Assembly: GCA_917880885.1 (NCBI GenBank)
Contig: OU862906.1
Span: 63,220,665 to 63,284,664, forward strand
Origin: Limnephilus marmoratus
Taxonomy: Eukaryota; Arthropoda; Insecta; Trichoptera; Limnephilidae
Direction: 5' to 3'
DNA length: 64,000 nucleotides
A model generated the notes under the pieces. The model had not been told where the DNA came from, did not search any database, and was given only the letters and a program-made list of their open reading frames with translations. A program made the translations under genes and the position numbers. Positions 1-11,545 of this stretch are shown piece after piece. How positions within the stretch are numbered: position 1 is the first letter of the stretch; every line of letters starts with the position of its first letter.

Positions 1-523
1 TTCGTCCTCTTTTGGCTCAAGGCAGCTCCCTAATAAATACTAGTACAGAATACAGTTACGCTCTTCATTTAAGTGTACTACCCACTACAATCCACTTCGT
101 CTTCCACATCTGTAAGTCCGCATCTCTGATTTAGCTCTGCCACAACGGGCTCAGACGGACATTACACAGGTCTACGCTAGTACATAATATCACGTGATTT
201 TCGTAAAAAGCCATATCTACCTATGTACAAATAGGTACGAACTAACATTATTTTTTTCAGTTTAGTTTTGTTAAATCTTCTAAAAACAACAGTTTTGCTC
301 AGCAGTAATTTTCCCACAAAATATCGCTGAAATCAATCCAATAAATTTCCTTGTATTTTCTGAATGGTTTATTAATGGTGTGATGCAGTTACATTATAAA
401 ATTGAGGTTAACAGTTTATTTCTTTTAATCAGCCTCCACCTTGAAAGAAATAACGATTGAATAAGATCGGTCGCTATCAAAGATAATATATCTTTGGTCA
501 CCATCTTGATTTCTTTTATATTA
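1..523. other. No recognisable feature
   Basis: AT-rich sequence. I see no coding similarity, TIR, SINE head or other repeat that recurs elsewhere in the window. Confidence 0.5.
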
Positions 524-922
524 GCTCTCCGCAGGAGGCCCTATGAACAATTTCCCCAGGGAAATTAATTCCCCTTAGGGCCTGTGTCATCTTAGGCGAA
601 AAAAAGTAGATAAAGTTCTGGAAAGGAAGAGATTTGAGGGGTGGGTAGAAATCTGGGGGTCAGTGTCCACAGGAGTGACGGATATGAATCCATGCGGTGC
701 AAGGCGATGTTCCAAGAGAGTTCTGCTGGAGAGGTCAAAAGATCTCATCAACCAGTCTCTACTGATCCTTGCCACGCAGCTGTTGGGCAGACGCATCCAC
801 CGCCAAGACTCGAACAAACCTCACCTCATTACTGCTAAGTAAAATGTAGCCAACCATTTGGGGTGACCTATGTCAGAAGTGTTGGCTATCCAATAAATCG
901 ATCCCGGGGCGGCTGCAATATT
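524..922 (-). mobile_element. Short non-autonomous LINE derivative (copy E)
   Basis: Read on the minus strand, this copy has the family layout. It starts with a GC-rich leader containing a CCGCCCCGGGA-type block and the phrase CATAGGTCACCCCAA, continues with the CGGATGCGTCTGCCCA block and a polypyrimidine stretch, and ends with the GGCCCT/AGGGCC hairpin at its 3' end (plus 530-585). It has no coding capacity. Eight or so relatives lie in this window, and its ends match the autonomous LINE at 20090-23989. Confidence 0.75.
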
Positions 923-1043
923 GACAATTAATGAAAGTGACCAGGTCTCTGTATCGATTAGCCAGCATTTGACGGTTGGAGTTTTGACCACTACCAATAT
1001 GACGGATACAAAACTTTAGTTTAGATATAAAGAAAAACATATG

Positions 1044-1923
1044 CACAGGGTGTTCCAAAGAAAGTTGATATTTAGTGGATCGATTTAAAAAAAAAGTAAG
1101 GGTTCTATCGAAAAAATGTTTATTAAATACTAAAATACACAGTACGAAGAGTAAAATTTCTTATGACGGCTCGCCAGGTAGGCTTCGCGATGGCTGCCAT
1201 TTCGGATATTTTCTTTTAATTGCATCAGGGAAGTCGAATTTTTGGCGTACGCTTTAGATTTGAGATAGCCCCACAGGAAAAAGTCCATAGGGGTTAGGTC
1301 AGAATCACGAGGAGGCCAATTTATGTCACCTCTCCTGGAGATCAATTTGCCAGGGAAAATTTCACGAACTCATGGCAGAGACGTATTGGACATATGTAAT
1401 TTGCTCCGTCTTGCTAGAACCATGTTCTTTGGTTATAGCCAGTAAGTTTGTAGGGGTGCAGCATTAGTTCTTTGTGCAAAATGGTGTGCAACGATGATCT
1501 ATCCACATTTAAAGCACTTGCGCGCTTCCGAATCGAAAAGTTTGAGTCGTCACGAAAAGACTGATAAACACTCTCTACGTTTTCTACCGTTCTCGATGAC
1601 CTTGGTCGCCCGGATTTTGGTTTTGCCAGCGTTGTACCGATCTCTTCAAACTTTTTGACCCATTTTCGAATGAGAGGAATGCTTGGCGCATCATTGATTT
1701 GACGAAAACCTCAAATATCGCAGAATCTTTTCGCGCTACAGTCGCCGAATCACCATTTTTGTAAAACTCACGCACGCACAACGCGCGGTCGCTCCCGAGA
1801 AATGCTTCATAGCGACTAAATTCCCAATAGCCAGACTACTGATTGACATATCCCCGCGCCCCTCGGGAAAATTGCGTTCACACAGAAAGCAAAACAAATA
1901 TCACCTTTCTTTTGGGACACTGT
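1044..1923 (-). mobile_element. Tc1/mariner-superfamily element, internally deleted
   Basis: The two ends form imperfect terminal inverted repeats of about 30 bp. The left end begins CAGGGTGTTCC, and the right end read inward begins CAGTGTCCCAAAAG, followed by a shared GATATTT. The right end abuts TA, the usual target of the superfamily. Minus-strand transposase fragments lie inside. At about 880 bp it is shorter than a full element because the catalytic middle is missing. Confidence 0.85.
1130..1781 (-). pseudogene. mariner-like transposase remnant
   Basis: The minus strand first encodes an N-terminal helix-turn-helix start with FYKNGDSATVAR, followed by RWQNQNPG, both typical of insect mariner-like transposases with a DUF4817-type DNA-binding region. 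It ends with WPPRDSDLTPMDFFLWGYLK, the conserved block carrying the last catalytic Asp. Frame breaks occur near 1690-1740, and the segment with the first catalytic Asp residues is absent (junction near 1370-1400). The protein cannot be functional. The family call rests on the two motif blocks and the flanking TIRs; the exact subfamily (DD34D, DD37D or other) is not resolved. Confidence 0.85.
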
Positions 1924-2483
1924 ATAACACCAAAAACACCAACGCACGAATTTTTCATTTATCCGAGGGAACTTTTTTCCCTCTTTTTAATTTCCGATTG
2001 AACTCCCCATGATATATAGGCTACAAATCCACGCCACTGCAGGTACCTAAAAGTAAATTAACACATTTATTTTGTTGTTTGAAAAACTCCCTTTTGTATA
2101 TCAGATGGATTTACTAGATCAAATTATTTGCCAGTCCAAAAATAACTAAAATATCATTCTTGTTTCAAATTGTTTTTTTTTTTCATTCGCATACCGCCCC
2201 AGTTGGCTTTAGCTTAGCAAGAAAAATCAAGCAAGTTCGTGAATATTTACTTAAAATTCAAACAATGGCGAAGTTTTTTCTAGATTCTTCAACGTAGGCT
2301 GAAAAGCACATCCCCAATTTTTTCATGTTCCTTGAGATGAGAAATAAATGTGGGTTTTCAAAAATTTTCAAATATTCTACAAATTCAAGATGATAAAATG
2401 AAAGTTTAGGCGCGGTGCTGACTAAAACATCAACGTACCCCACTTACGTAAACTATACTTCATATTATCTTTTTTAAAATATG
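1924..2483. other. No recognisable feature
   Basis: AT-rich spacer between the mariner relic and the SINE-A cluster. The short frames here show no family resemblance. Confidence 0.5.
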
Positions 2484-3140
2484 AATACCTCACGAAAGTC
2501 CCAGCTGTTCCCGCCTGGAGCTGGTGAGACTACGGCATCGCCAATGTATGTTGCGAGGCTGAAGGAAGTCGGGAGGTGAAGAATATGGGGAAGAGGAAGG
2601 TGAGAAAGTACCTGGCTATTCAGATCTGGTCACCAAACACGGCTAAAGTCATTTGAAGCAACGTTTCAATTCGATACTGAGAGTATCTTCCACTCTGGAA
2701 CGTGCCGCAAATATACTACATATCATTTTTAAATGAATTAATTGTGAAATAACACATCAATCCAATAAAATTTATTTACGCACGCCGGGATTCGGTCGCG
2801 CGAACTTTGGATTTTTTTTTACATGAACACCGCACAAGAGTCTCAACCGCTCCCGTCTGGACACAGTGAGACTAAGGCATCCCCAATTGGGATATGTTGT
2901 GAGGCTGAAGGTAGTGGATGATGGAGATGGGGAAGAGGAAGGTGGGGAGGTACTTGGATATTCAGATCTGGTCACCAAACACGGCTAAAGCCATTTCAAG
3001 CAGCGTTTCAATTCTGAATGGTGGTCTTACACCAGAGCGATATTGAAAGTATCTACCACTCTGGAACGTGCCGCAAATATACTATATACTATTGGATTGT
3101 GAATCAAGAGCCTTATCATTCGACCACGGCGGCCGCGGCC
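2484..3140 (-). mobile_element. SINE-A copy 1, interrupted by SINE-A copy 2
   Basis: On the minus strand this is a tRNA-like head followed by a body of about 300 bp with CACTCTGGAACGTGCC-like, CAGATCTGGTCACC-like and CCAATTGGGGT-like blocks, read here as complements. The head is split: the B-box side lies at 2780-2813 and the rest at 3092-3140. A headless second copy sits between the two parts. Other copies are at 3238, 24476, 25060, 31018, 45605 and 50540. Confidence 0.75.
2814..3091 (-). mobile_element. SINE-A copy 2, headless, nested
   Basis: This SINE-A body lacks the tRNA head and has its A-rich 3' tail, seen as a T-run, at the left. It is flanked by TTGGATT at 2807-2813 and 3092-3098, a 7-bp direct repeat consistent with target-primed insertion of a 5'-truncated copy into copy 1. 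Confidence 0.7.
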
Positions 3141-3237
3141 GTCGTCATGATTCTCCGGAAGGGAAATTGATGCCGTGGTGTATTCCTGACATCGAAAAAC
3201 AGAGTTGATAGTTTCGATGATTATGTCTTGTGTGCTG

Positions 3238-3478
3238 GATGATACCGCCAAAGAGTCCCAACTGCTTCCAACAGCCTGGAGCCAGTGAGACTATGGCATC
3301 CCCAATTGGGTGTGCTATGTGGCAGCAGGTAGTGGGGAGGGGAAGGAGGTGGGAAACTACTTGGCAATTCGTATATGGTCACCAAATACGGCTAAAACTA
3401 TTTTAAACAACTATGAAATTCTGAATGTTGGTTTTTCACCAGGGTAATATTGACATTGTCTTCCACTCTGAAAGGAAT
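3238..3478 (-). mobile_element. SINE-A copy 3, headless
   Basis: The body blocks match the other copies: an AGAGTCCCAACTGC start, CCCCAATTGGGTGT, a GA-rich stretch and a terminal CTTCCACTCTG. No tRNA-like head remains at its right end. Confidence 0.7.
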
Positions 3479-5090
3479 TCAACTTCTCTTCTTTAAATAC
3501 GTAATGCAATAATTTGTCTTTTTTATGGTGTGACCATTCCTCAAAGATTTACGAATGGTTTTGTTTATTCCTACGTTTATGGAATACCACAAAGGATAAC
3601 AAAATATTTAGTGCCTTCAGCGGTAATAGATTGCGTAGACATATATTAAATTAATAATTTCCTTGTAATAATTAGTTGGAAGGGGCTAATATAATTTCTC
3701 CATCATGTTTCGATGCTGGAATCTGGACAGAAGCGGAATTTCTCGATGTAGACATTCTGATGGTGGTTATCGTATCCTTCATTCTTAGAACCTTAATTCT
3801 TGTTCCGCAAAGCTGGCTACTACCTGTAAACATTGCAAGATTTCTACTGTATTAGGTAACCCAACTCAGATAATATCGATGGTTGAAAAGCAAACGGACT
3901 AAGCCACTACGTGAACTTTACAGTAGAGCTGTTAAAGAGTGAAGACTACTGCCATCTAGCGGCATATTTTTGTAGCCTATTGTTAGTTGATATTGCATTT
4001 TACAGATTAGCGACGTAAGACTAAACTAAAATGAAATGTTAGACGGTAAAGTAGATTTCTGTTTTTATATCGTATAATGTATAATGGTGACACAAGAGTG
4101 TTTTTGTTTAATGTTGATAGTATTGGAAAATATTATGATAAATAGTCTGCGTTTCCAGTTTAAAGCTCTCTTAGTTCGTGGATCTCCTGTAAACAGCTAC
4201 CATTGTCTAGCAAGTGGTCAAAGTGACCAAATTTAGTGTTTTGTCGGGTCGGGACAAATTGTAACAATGTGCATGTGAATAAAACCAAAGGAATTCCTAC
4301 TTGAATCCAGATGTTTTTACTTGACGTCCTTCGGCTGATTACCAATTTATAACAAGAGCCGATTTAAGATTAAATTCTTAGAAAAAAACATCACATCTTT
4401 TTGAAGACTGAACCCATTGGAGATTTTGTTACGTAAATAAATAGTTATTTTACTTTTCTGTTTTTTTTTTTTTTAAATGTACAATTGAACTTACACCCAT
4501 CCACGTGATAATTAGTTTGTTAGTCAAACGAGTTCTCACCCGGCATGCCGCTTAAAGTCTCGAAAACCTTTACTTTTAAAATTCCATGGTCTTTTAACTA
4601 ATCTCGTGTGAGTAATCTCAAGCTATAAAAGATTCACATTATGAAGAGAAAATTTGTACTGAATTTAAATAAAAACCAAAGACCAATTTTAATTTTTTTT
4701 TTATTAACACATATTTGTATAAAAAATGATGCAGAATCATAATTTTATTGTTGTTCGCATGGTATTTATTACGCATTAACACAGTAATGGTTCAATTATA
4801 TTTATTAATGCGAAACAAAGGCGAGTTTTACTAAGTTTCGCTATCATCTTTCACTATTCAGTCAGACAGTTTGTTGAAAAAAAATCTGGAGTATTCCTGA
4901 TTTCCTTTTTGGGATGCTGGTTACGAAGTCGAGTTTAGCCAGCAAAAAAATTATGTTAGGTTGTAGACAAAAAAACATGAAACCCAACTATTACTAAAAC
5001 AGAGAGTCATCATAGTACTCCTTTGTCTATGCTTTGGGCAATCACAATATTCCCATGAAATATTTCCGTTGTTAAAATTATTATTAATAT
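3479..5090. other. No recognisable feature
   Basis: About 1.6 kb of AT-rich sequence with several T-runs. I recognise no coding frame, TIR or SINE head. Confidence 0.45.
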
Positions 5091-5938
5091 TATTTTTTTT
5101 TTGATTCACCTGATTTATACATGTGTGTTACATATTTGACTAATGTGGGCCTCACTGGGTGCTTTACCCGTGCTGAGGACCTCATTTTACAGTTTGATAT
5201 GATTTTTTTTTTTAAATTTAAGATACATATAAAATAAAAACCAAAGAAAAAAGAAACTCAATAATAACATATGAGAATTAAAAGAAAGTAAAATAGAGCA
5301 AAATAGAATAGAGTAAAATAACACTAAAATAAAACAATAAAATTAAACTATATAAATAGGATAGATACATATAAACCGATAGTGAAATTAAAAGGGTTTT
5401 ATATATTAGTGAGTATTGCAATGGTGTTGTCTATGTGTTTTTTTTTTTTTTTATGTTGTGATTTTTTTGTAAAGTTGCCTTTTTTGTTCTTTAATCCATC
5501 TTTTAATTTTGAGTGTGAAAAGTTTTTTGTTTTCTTCTTTTTTTAAATCGAGTGAAAGATGGTTGAATGCTTTATTGCCTGGTATTTGTGATGTCTTTGT
5601 CCAAAGCTTGTGTTTATCGTCGGTGTTTTTAAGTTTTGTATGTATGCTTGTCTAACTGGTCTATTAATGTGTGGCGACGCATTAACTTCGCCATCAAAAG
5701 AAGATACGAGAAACATCTCCTAATATTCGCGCGGCGCTGGCAAACTACTCACCCACCTATCTACCTACGACGGCAGGATGGACTTTGGCCGCCTGCCGCG
5801 CCGATAAATGATAATATCGCCACCGCCTAGAAAGGTCTAGAGTTTACAAGCCGCCTGAATATTCGGCACCGCGTATGTTCCAGTACCTTCCAGTGTGCAC
5901 ATTGCCTGCGAATGGAACATTACTCATCCGGTCGCGCT

Positions 5939-5979
5939 GGTATATATAAAGCGACTAAACTCGGCGCTAGCTCAGTCAG
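5939..5979 (+). promoter_or_regulatory. LTR core promoter (TATA plus initiator)
   Basis: TATATATAAAG at about 5940-5951 is followed some 30 bp downstream by overlapping TCAGTC-type initiators (about 5972-5980). This spacing is standard for a TATA/Inr RNA polymerase II promoter and places transcription start, and hence the U3/R border, near 5974. Confidence 0.65.
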
Positions 5980-6471
5980 TCTCACACAAACCGTCGGTCA
6001 ACAGCTCGTCGTAACAGATCTCCGCACAAGTGCTCCTGCAGTGCTCCACACATCCAGGGCAGCTTCCCGAGGTTCATCACCACGTCTCAGCTACAAGGCC
6101 CATCGTGCCTTCAGCTCCTGAGAACAGCTACATCCCGCGACTTATAAGGTTTGACGCCACCTTCAGCCAAGGGATCAGCTCACCACTTCATGGCACCCCA
6201 AAGCCCACCGTGCCTCGCTGCCATGGAAACACGCTCCGCCTCGCCAGGACTACCTGCTGGTGGCTCAGCACACCGAGCCACTTACCGTTCATCTCCGCCA
6301 TTCAAAGCGTCGAGCAACGGCCTGGAAGATAGGTCATCTCCACCGCCATGGTGTCGAGCAACTCGCTGACCTTCACCGCACCATCTCCATCACACCGCAC
6401 GCCTGCAGCATCTCATCTACGGCACCCTGCATATATCTGGTTACTGCTTCACCGACCCTCGCTACGCAGCC

Positions 6472-6479
6472 CAATAAAC
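6472..6479 (+). terminator. LTR polyadenylation signal
   Basis: AATAAA in CCCAATAAACG lies about 70 bp before the LTR end. Its position suits the R/U5 border of the solo LTR. Confidence 0.55.
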
Positions 6480-7741
6480 GACTGACTCATACTTCGACTT
6501 GACGCCTTTCATTTCTCTCGCCATTTCTGTCTCCCGCTCCCTCAAATGGTTTGTGTTTGTTGGAGTTTGTGTTTTTGGTCAAAGATATAGTTAAGAAGTG
6601 TTTTTATGTATAATTGTCGTATATCAAGTCCGTCGAACATGTTGAATATTTGGTCTGTGTCAGACATTCTGTGTTTTTTTAGTATAACCTTTAATATGGT
6701 TCTCTGTGTGGTTTCCAAATGAACAATAGCTGAGTTTGTTGCTCCTCCCCGAACAATGATTCCACATTCTATTATAGATTGGCAGAGTGCAAAATATACT
6801 GTTTTCATTTGTTTTAGTTTGTATATGTTTCTTATGTTTAGGAAAAGATGTATTGTTTTGAGGAGTTTATTGGTGATATGATTTATATGATGTGCCCATT
6901 TGAGATTATGGTCAATTATGATTCCTAGATATTTTATTTGGTCTGTTTTTACTATAGCAGGGCAGTCGCAGTTTTTGGTGTTTAAACAATCGTGAATTTT
7001 TATGGTGTTTGTTTTATTTGCTGGCTGTCCCATGCTATTTATACTGTACGTTGTGAATTTTGTTTTTCGATATATTTAATGTAAGTATGTTCGTGTCTAA
7101 CCATGTTTTCACTCGCGTGATTCCTAATTCTGCTGTATTATACACATTGTTCCAGTCTTTAGATTTGAAGAGTAATACTGTGTCATCCGCATAACTAATT
7201 ATTTCTCCGTCTATTTCCATATTACAGAGTTCATTTATGTAGATAGTGAATAGCACGGGCCCTAGTATGCTTCCTTGTGGAACTCCATATGTAATTGGCA
7301 GTGGTTTACTAGTATGGTGATTAATTTTAACTTGTTGGGTTCTGTTGCTCATATAACTTTTCATTAGTTGGAGTTCCTTGCCTAAGATACCAATGTTTTC
7401 TAATTTTTTAAATAGGGTTTTGTGGCAGATTGAATCGAAGGCTTTAGCTAAGTCTAGGTATATTGCTATGCATTTTTGCCCTTGACCTAGGTTGCTGTGT
7501 ATATAATCTATTACATATTCTAAAGCTTCTTTGGTACCTCTTTTTTCTCTAAATCCGTATTGTTTATCCGGATTAATTTGTTTTCTTCAAGGTATTTTAT
7601 AATTTGGTTTTTTAATGCTCTTTCGAAGATCTTTGATAGTGAGTTTAATAATGTGATTGGTCTATAGTTATTTATTTCCATTTTGTCTCCTGCTTTGTAA
7701 ATAGGGATCACCAGTCCTTGTTTCAAAGTACTAGGGAAGCA

Positions 7742-8209
7742 GCTTTATTAGAATATAACATTAATTGATAAAGTAAGGATAATTATTTTTACCCTTATTC
7801 TCAGTATGTTCGCAAGACCTAAACATATAACATATTTAAACGAGTCAATGGCAGTCACGTCATTATTAAACAATCAAGAAAACATAATTATGTGGGGAAA
7901 ACAAATTTCATACTACCCCGCAATAGAATAGAGACTCAATAATTGTCACCATTATTTTCCCGGTAATTTGGTTTAAACGGTAATAAATCTTTTTAGGCTC
8001 AATGGAAATTTAAATTGGGCGGGGTAAAATTAATCATATACAGGTATAAGTCGTTTCAACTACTGTCAACTACGTCTCGACTGGCCTAACTGCATTTTAA
8101 AAATGGCATTGAATGCCAAAGCAACTGAACACAAAAACAATTTATAATGAGAATATTATAATTACCACAAGCCAGCTTATAAGCAAAAAAGTACGAAATA
8201 CCGTCCAGT
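7742..8209. other. No recognisable feature
   Basis: AT-rich spacer between two LINE fragments. No family is recognised. Confidence 0.45.
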
Positions 8210-8415
8210 AAGATGAGAGAATCTATCGGACGGACCGCCCGTTTCTGGACAGAGTCGAGGGTATTTTCAGGTATTTTGGAGCTCCGGACCAGAAGTGGCT
8301 GCCAAATTCAACCGTGGGGCAGTTGTGTACTATTAAAGTATCTGCGTGCCCTGTACAGTACGCCCAGTTTTTGAGAGGCTAACTTTACTCTGGCTTCTAT
8401 AGTACAGCCGAGCTG
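8210..8415 (-). pseudogene. Tail fragment of the main LINE family (family M, copy T5)
   Basis: The minus-strand sequence matches the RT C-terminal region seen at 20090-20843 and 56864-57435: the VEFGSHLWSGAPKYLKN, DSVQKRAV and RLIDSPILT equivalents. An internal deletion removes the segment around LLTLYKSQ. No frame is continuous. Confidence 0.75.
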
Positions 8416-8570
8416 CAAAAATGTCTTGAGTTGCTTATCACAAATCCTAGCACTCTTAAAGCTTTGCTGCGTATCGTTTCTATGTGGACGTGAAATGTTA
8501 GGTGCGTATCAAATGTCCCATCTTGTGTTTCTACATACCAAGCCCATAACTTTCACTGGCTTCGATAGTC
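8416..8570 (-). pseudogene. LINE RT fragment (thumb region)
   Basis: The minus strand reads FHVHIETIRSKALRVLGFVI, a typical LINE RT block between the palm and the LVRSxLEY segment. It directly abuts the family-M fragment at 8415, so two unrelated LINE pieces are joined here. It is too short to assign to a clade and resembles the fragment at 42107-42714. Confidence 0.65.
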
Positions 8571-8654
8571 CGTGCAGTTTGGACTTAGCTCGGCGGCAAT
8601 CAGAACGCTTACATGCGATGTCTCCTTTCGTTTATCTCATCTACGAACCACATG

Positions 8655-9105
8655 AATCGCATTAAGAGGAATATAAGCGCTAGAAATATTTCGAACCTCA
8701 TGCCTGCAAAATTTTAAAAGCGAGTGTCTTATTTCCACGAGGCAAGTAAGCGAAAAAGTGGTTTTGATTTATTTTGTGCATAATTTTATAAGAACGAAAA
8801 AAGTTAGAACATGGTAAACCTCAAAAATAGTCTTAGCCATAAAGGGGTATTAAAAAAAAATTGTTTCTTGTTTTCATAGTTAAGACATGAAAAAACATTT
8901 TTTTGTGGTTTACGCTTATATTTTTTGTTACATAAATAATAATTTTATTGTAATTCCAATGCATAGAAAAGCTAGTAAAGCTTCGATTTATCCGTAGCAT
9001 AATTTTTGATGTTCATACTGTAAGCCGATTCGTCGTAAAGATTAATCAAAATAGTATTTCACGTATAACTTCATCTTATAAGAGGTGTCGTGCAGGCATG
9101 GTATT
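8655..9105 (+). repeat. Dispersed repeat R1, copy a
   Basis: About 450 bp that recurs in reverse orientation at 43740-44200 with clear but diverged identity. It starts TTAAGAGGAATATAAGCGC and includes GCCGATTCGTCGTAAAGATT and GTGGTTTACGCTTATATTTT. No coding frame is seen. The TTAAGAGGAA start also occurs at about 32453, which suggests a transposon end, but no convincing inverted terminal pair is visible. Confidence 0.65.
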
Positions 9106-9379
9106 AAATATCTATTATTAGTATTTCTGTAAAAAGTAGATCTGGGTTCCAAGAAAGTTTGCTTCTTATTGTCTCTTATTTAATAAGTCAAAACCAAACT
9201 ATCCTCTGAAATCAAAAGATTTGTAAGCAGGTACTTAAATATCAAATTATAAACCATAATATTTTGTATTATAAAAAATATTTCTTATTTGACACATGTT
9301 TTCGCAATGACAACAAATGCCAACCAACAGAGACCAACATTCACTCACAACTGCTTATTTTTCGCAGATATAACCCAAT
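9106..9379. other. No recognisable feature
   Basis: AT-rich; nothing recognised. Confidence 0.4.
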
Positions 9380-9475
9380 TTACCCTAAGTGCTGAACGGA
9401 AATTGTCTCAGGTGTGCCCCAGCTTTCGCATCTCGGACCACTCTTATTTAATATTTACATAAACGACATTTATGT
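9380..9475 (+). pseudogene. LINE RT fragment (palm motif)
   Basis: The plus strand encodes SGVPQLSHLGPLLFNIYIND, the GVPQGxxLGPLLFxIYINDI motif that precedes the catalytic YxDD of LINE reverse transcriptases. Only this block is readable, and YADD itself is missing. It is a relic. Confidence 0.75.
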
Positions 9476-10061
9476 ACGCATCCAAATTTATTTCAAAGTT
9501 ACTGCGTATCAAACGAGGATAAAAGAAAAAAAAAATACCTATACTATCCTTGTTCGATTGTATGGAATGATAAAGCGATCTTGATCATATCGTGTTTTAA
9601 AATGATTGTCCTTATAAAATGTTTACGTTAACTAAAAATCATTAATTCTTTACACCGATAACCGAACTCCTTGAAATCTCCATCGCCCAAGTGGTTATCT
9701 CACGAATTTGCTTATCCTGCGCGTTTCAATTCACTGCTTCGGGATTTTCATACGATTATCGTTTATTACACTGATTTAAATGCGTAAATACCGAGAAGTT
9801 TAGTGTTAGATTATATTAACAATATTTATTTACGAGTTTGATAAGCTTTAATGAATACGGGTACTGAAAATTATTCCACGTAGGGTGAAGCGAGATTAAG
9901 GAAACTAAAATTATCGATTGTCAAAGTTTAGATATTCGTAATACATTCATCGAAAAAGGTCAGACAGAGGTCTAGGATTGGATTTATACCAGTGGCGTAA
10001 ATATGCACATCATTTGAAACCTTTTCAAACTACCATTTTGCCAATATTTAAACATTGTTCT
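9476..10061. other. No recognisable feature
   Basis: AT-rich; nothing recognised. Confidence 0.4.
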
Positions 10062-10440
10062 ATCTTATTTATTATTTATTTGTTTATGTAGCACAATATT
10101 ATACATTTATAGACATAATTTATTAAATTTTGACTGCCCAACTAGGAGTATTATCCCGTTTTAGGATAGTCAAATAATTATGGGTATGAACATGTGGAAA
10201 ATGCTTTGTACAAAAAAAGAAAGAAAATGATGAAATAAAAAGAGGAAATAAAAAGAAGAGAACGAATATAAAATAAAATAATAAAAAAGTTTAAAATATA
10301 GTACCTAACTGTTATTTGTTTAGCATAGCAAAAGGAAAAAAAAGAGAAGAGAAAGAATAAAATAAAAATGAAATAACCAATTAAAACATACAATGCCGTG
10401 GATTGTTTAGCATAGTTGTTGAAATGATAATAGTAATAAA
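10062..10440 (-). repeat. LINE 3'-end remnant with AAAT tail and A/G-rich tract
   Basis: The TTTATTTATT-type run at about 10066-10086 followed by UTR-like sequence resembles the minus-strand 3' ends at 29791 and 40915. From about 10205 to 10370 the sequence is a simple AAAAGA/AAATAA-rich tract. No RT coding remains. Low certainty. Confidence 0.4.
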
Positions 10441-10504
10441 TAAAAATGTATTTATAAGCAAATGATTAAGATATCAGAATATAAAAAAATATCTTGAATT
10501 GAAT

Positions 10505-11249
10505 GAGCGCTTTTATTATTACCGTGACGGCGAAAAAGGCAATAAACATACTTGCTGCAGCTCTTTCTTACATAATGGTGAGACAAAATACGAGACTTCA
10601 CGGTGGGGTGTATGAAAGAGATGAAAGAAAATTATTACTTTTCCTTTGGATGAAACAGTCCTATCTCATCTTTTAATTTATTTGTTGGCTCGCCAAGAGA
10701 ATATATCACATATAATTATTACATCAGTTAACAATTTTAATAAGGTTACAGTAATAATTCCAATGAGAGGTGAGCACACCATTCATCACAACATTCTGTA
10801 GTTGTAATAAATTAAAGTACATACATAAAACAAGAAGAATCAATAATTTCAAAGTACATTCACATATGATCAAATACATACATACATTTATACAAGGAGC
10901 TGCAGCATTATTGTGATTAGGAATGTATGTTTGTTGCCTTCTTAAAGTAAAACTTCTATACGCACGCTCGACTTGGGGGGTAAGCTGGTGAATGCGTTAC
11001 GAAAAGTGTGATGTTACGAAAAGTGTGATGCGAACGGTAATCGATGCGAACGGTGATCGCGCGAGGCGAATGGTTTTTTATTCACTCGTTTTTTTTCAAT
11101 GTCAATGTCAATGTCACCCAATGTCATAATATGTTCTTTTAGAAGTTATTGAAGTTTTACTTCAGTCGTGTGGTCGAAAGCACACTCGTTTTTTTTATTC
11201 CATCATTGTATCGTAATCGTGGATCGTCACGGTAATAAGAAAAGCGCTC
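10505..11249. mobile_element. TIR DNA transposon, non-autonomous (family G, copy 1)
   Basis: The left end reads GAGCGCTTTTATTATTACCG. The right end read inward is the same with one base changed (GAGCGCTTTTCTTATTACCG). Inner segments GGCAATAAACATAC (left) and its complement near 10925-10945 add a second inverted pair beside CTGCAGCTC. The second copy is at 60542-61956. No transposase frame remains. The target duplication is unclear, so the superfamily is not assigned. Confidence 0.7.
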
Positions 11250-11349
11250 AATGTTTAATGAACTCCAAATTCAAATATCGAACTAATTGCGTTAATTTTG
11301 ACATGGTTTAAAGCAGGTAGGTATCCACCTAAAACGAATTTATTTTATA

Positions 11350-11545
11350 ATTAACTAGCTGGCTCCCGGCACGCGTTGCAATGCCATATTCAAAGAAATA
11401 AATTGTTTCTCCCTTCATGTCCTTTCCCGTGCGTCCCCGTTCCCCTCCCGCACCCTTCTCCTCCCCTCTCCCACTCCCCCGTCCTGCCAACCCCGCTCCC
11501 GCGTTCAATATATTTAGTCCCAGTACATTCAGTTTTACAGTGTTT
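11350..11545 (+). repeat. Pyrimidine-rich insect interspersed repeat (family K), copy 1
   Basis: It begins ACTAGCTGGCTCCCGGCACG and continues with GCGTTGCAATGCC and a long C/T-rich stretch. The inverted relative is at 15545-15757, and related copies are at 13950, 16622, 38460 and 58600. Its transposon class is unclear to me, although this type of CCCGGCA-start repeat is common in insect genomes. Confidence 0.6.

Larger units (their letters stand above)
5670..6544 (+). mobile_element. Solo LTR of an LTR retrotransposon
   Basis: This 875-bp block starts TGTGGCGACG and ends CTCCCTCA (TG...CA). It is flanked by the 4-bp direct repeat AATG at 5666-5669 and 6545-6548 and interrupts LINE-J copy 1 within its C-terminal coding region. 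It contains a TATA box, an arthropod-type initiator and an AATAAA, as expected of U3-R-U5. It has no internal coding region or second LTR, so it is a solo LTR left by recombination. A 4-bp duplication would fit a Ty3/Gypsy-type integrase. The composition is GC-richer than the surroundings, and the plus-strand frames inside it (6030-6502) look fortuitous. Confidence 0.8.
5092..7741 (-). pseudogene. LINE reverse transcriptase, 5'-truncated (LINE family J, copy 1)
   Basis: Minus-strand non-LTR reverse transcriptase, probably Jockey-like. In order, the readable parts are: 7726-7520 with LVIPIYKAGDK and NNYRPITLLNSLSKIFE (RT palm start); LDLAKAFDSI near 7430; 7364-7035 with YGVPQGSILGPVLF and the catalytic YADD (about 7182-7193); then 7033-6545 with KYLGIIIDHNLKW and the thumb. 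The C-terminus resumes at about 5660-5450, beyond an LTR insertion. The 3' UTR runs to a poly-A seen as T-runs near 5092-5102. No endonuclease is present, and at least two frameshifts (near 7560 and 7034) show it is dead. Confidence 0.88.

Noticed and set aside
6030..6502. Overlapping plus-strand proteins of 72-100 residues
   Set aside because: They lie inside the solo LTR, show no family motif and reflect its GC-rich composition.
10178..10393. 71-residue Phe/Ile-rich membrane protein
   Set aside because: Read from an AAAAGA/AAATAA simple-sequence tract; compositional artefact.
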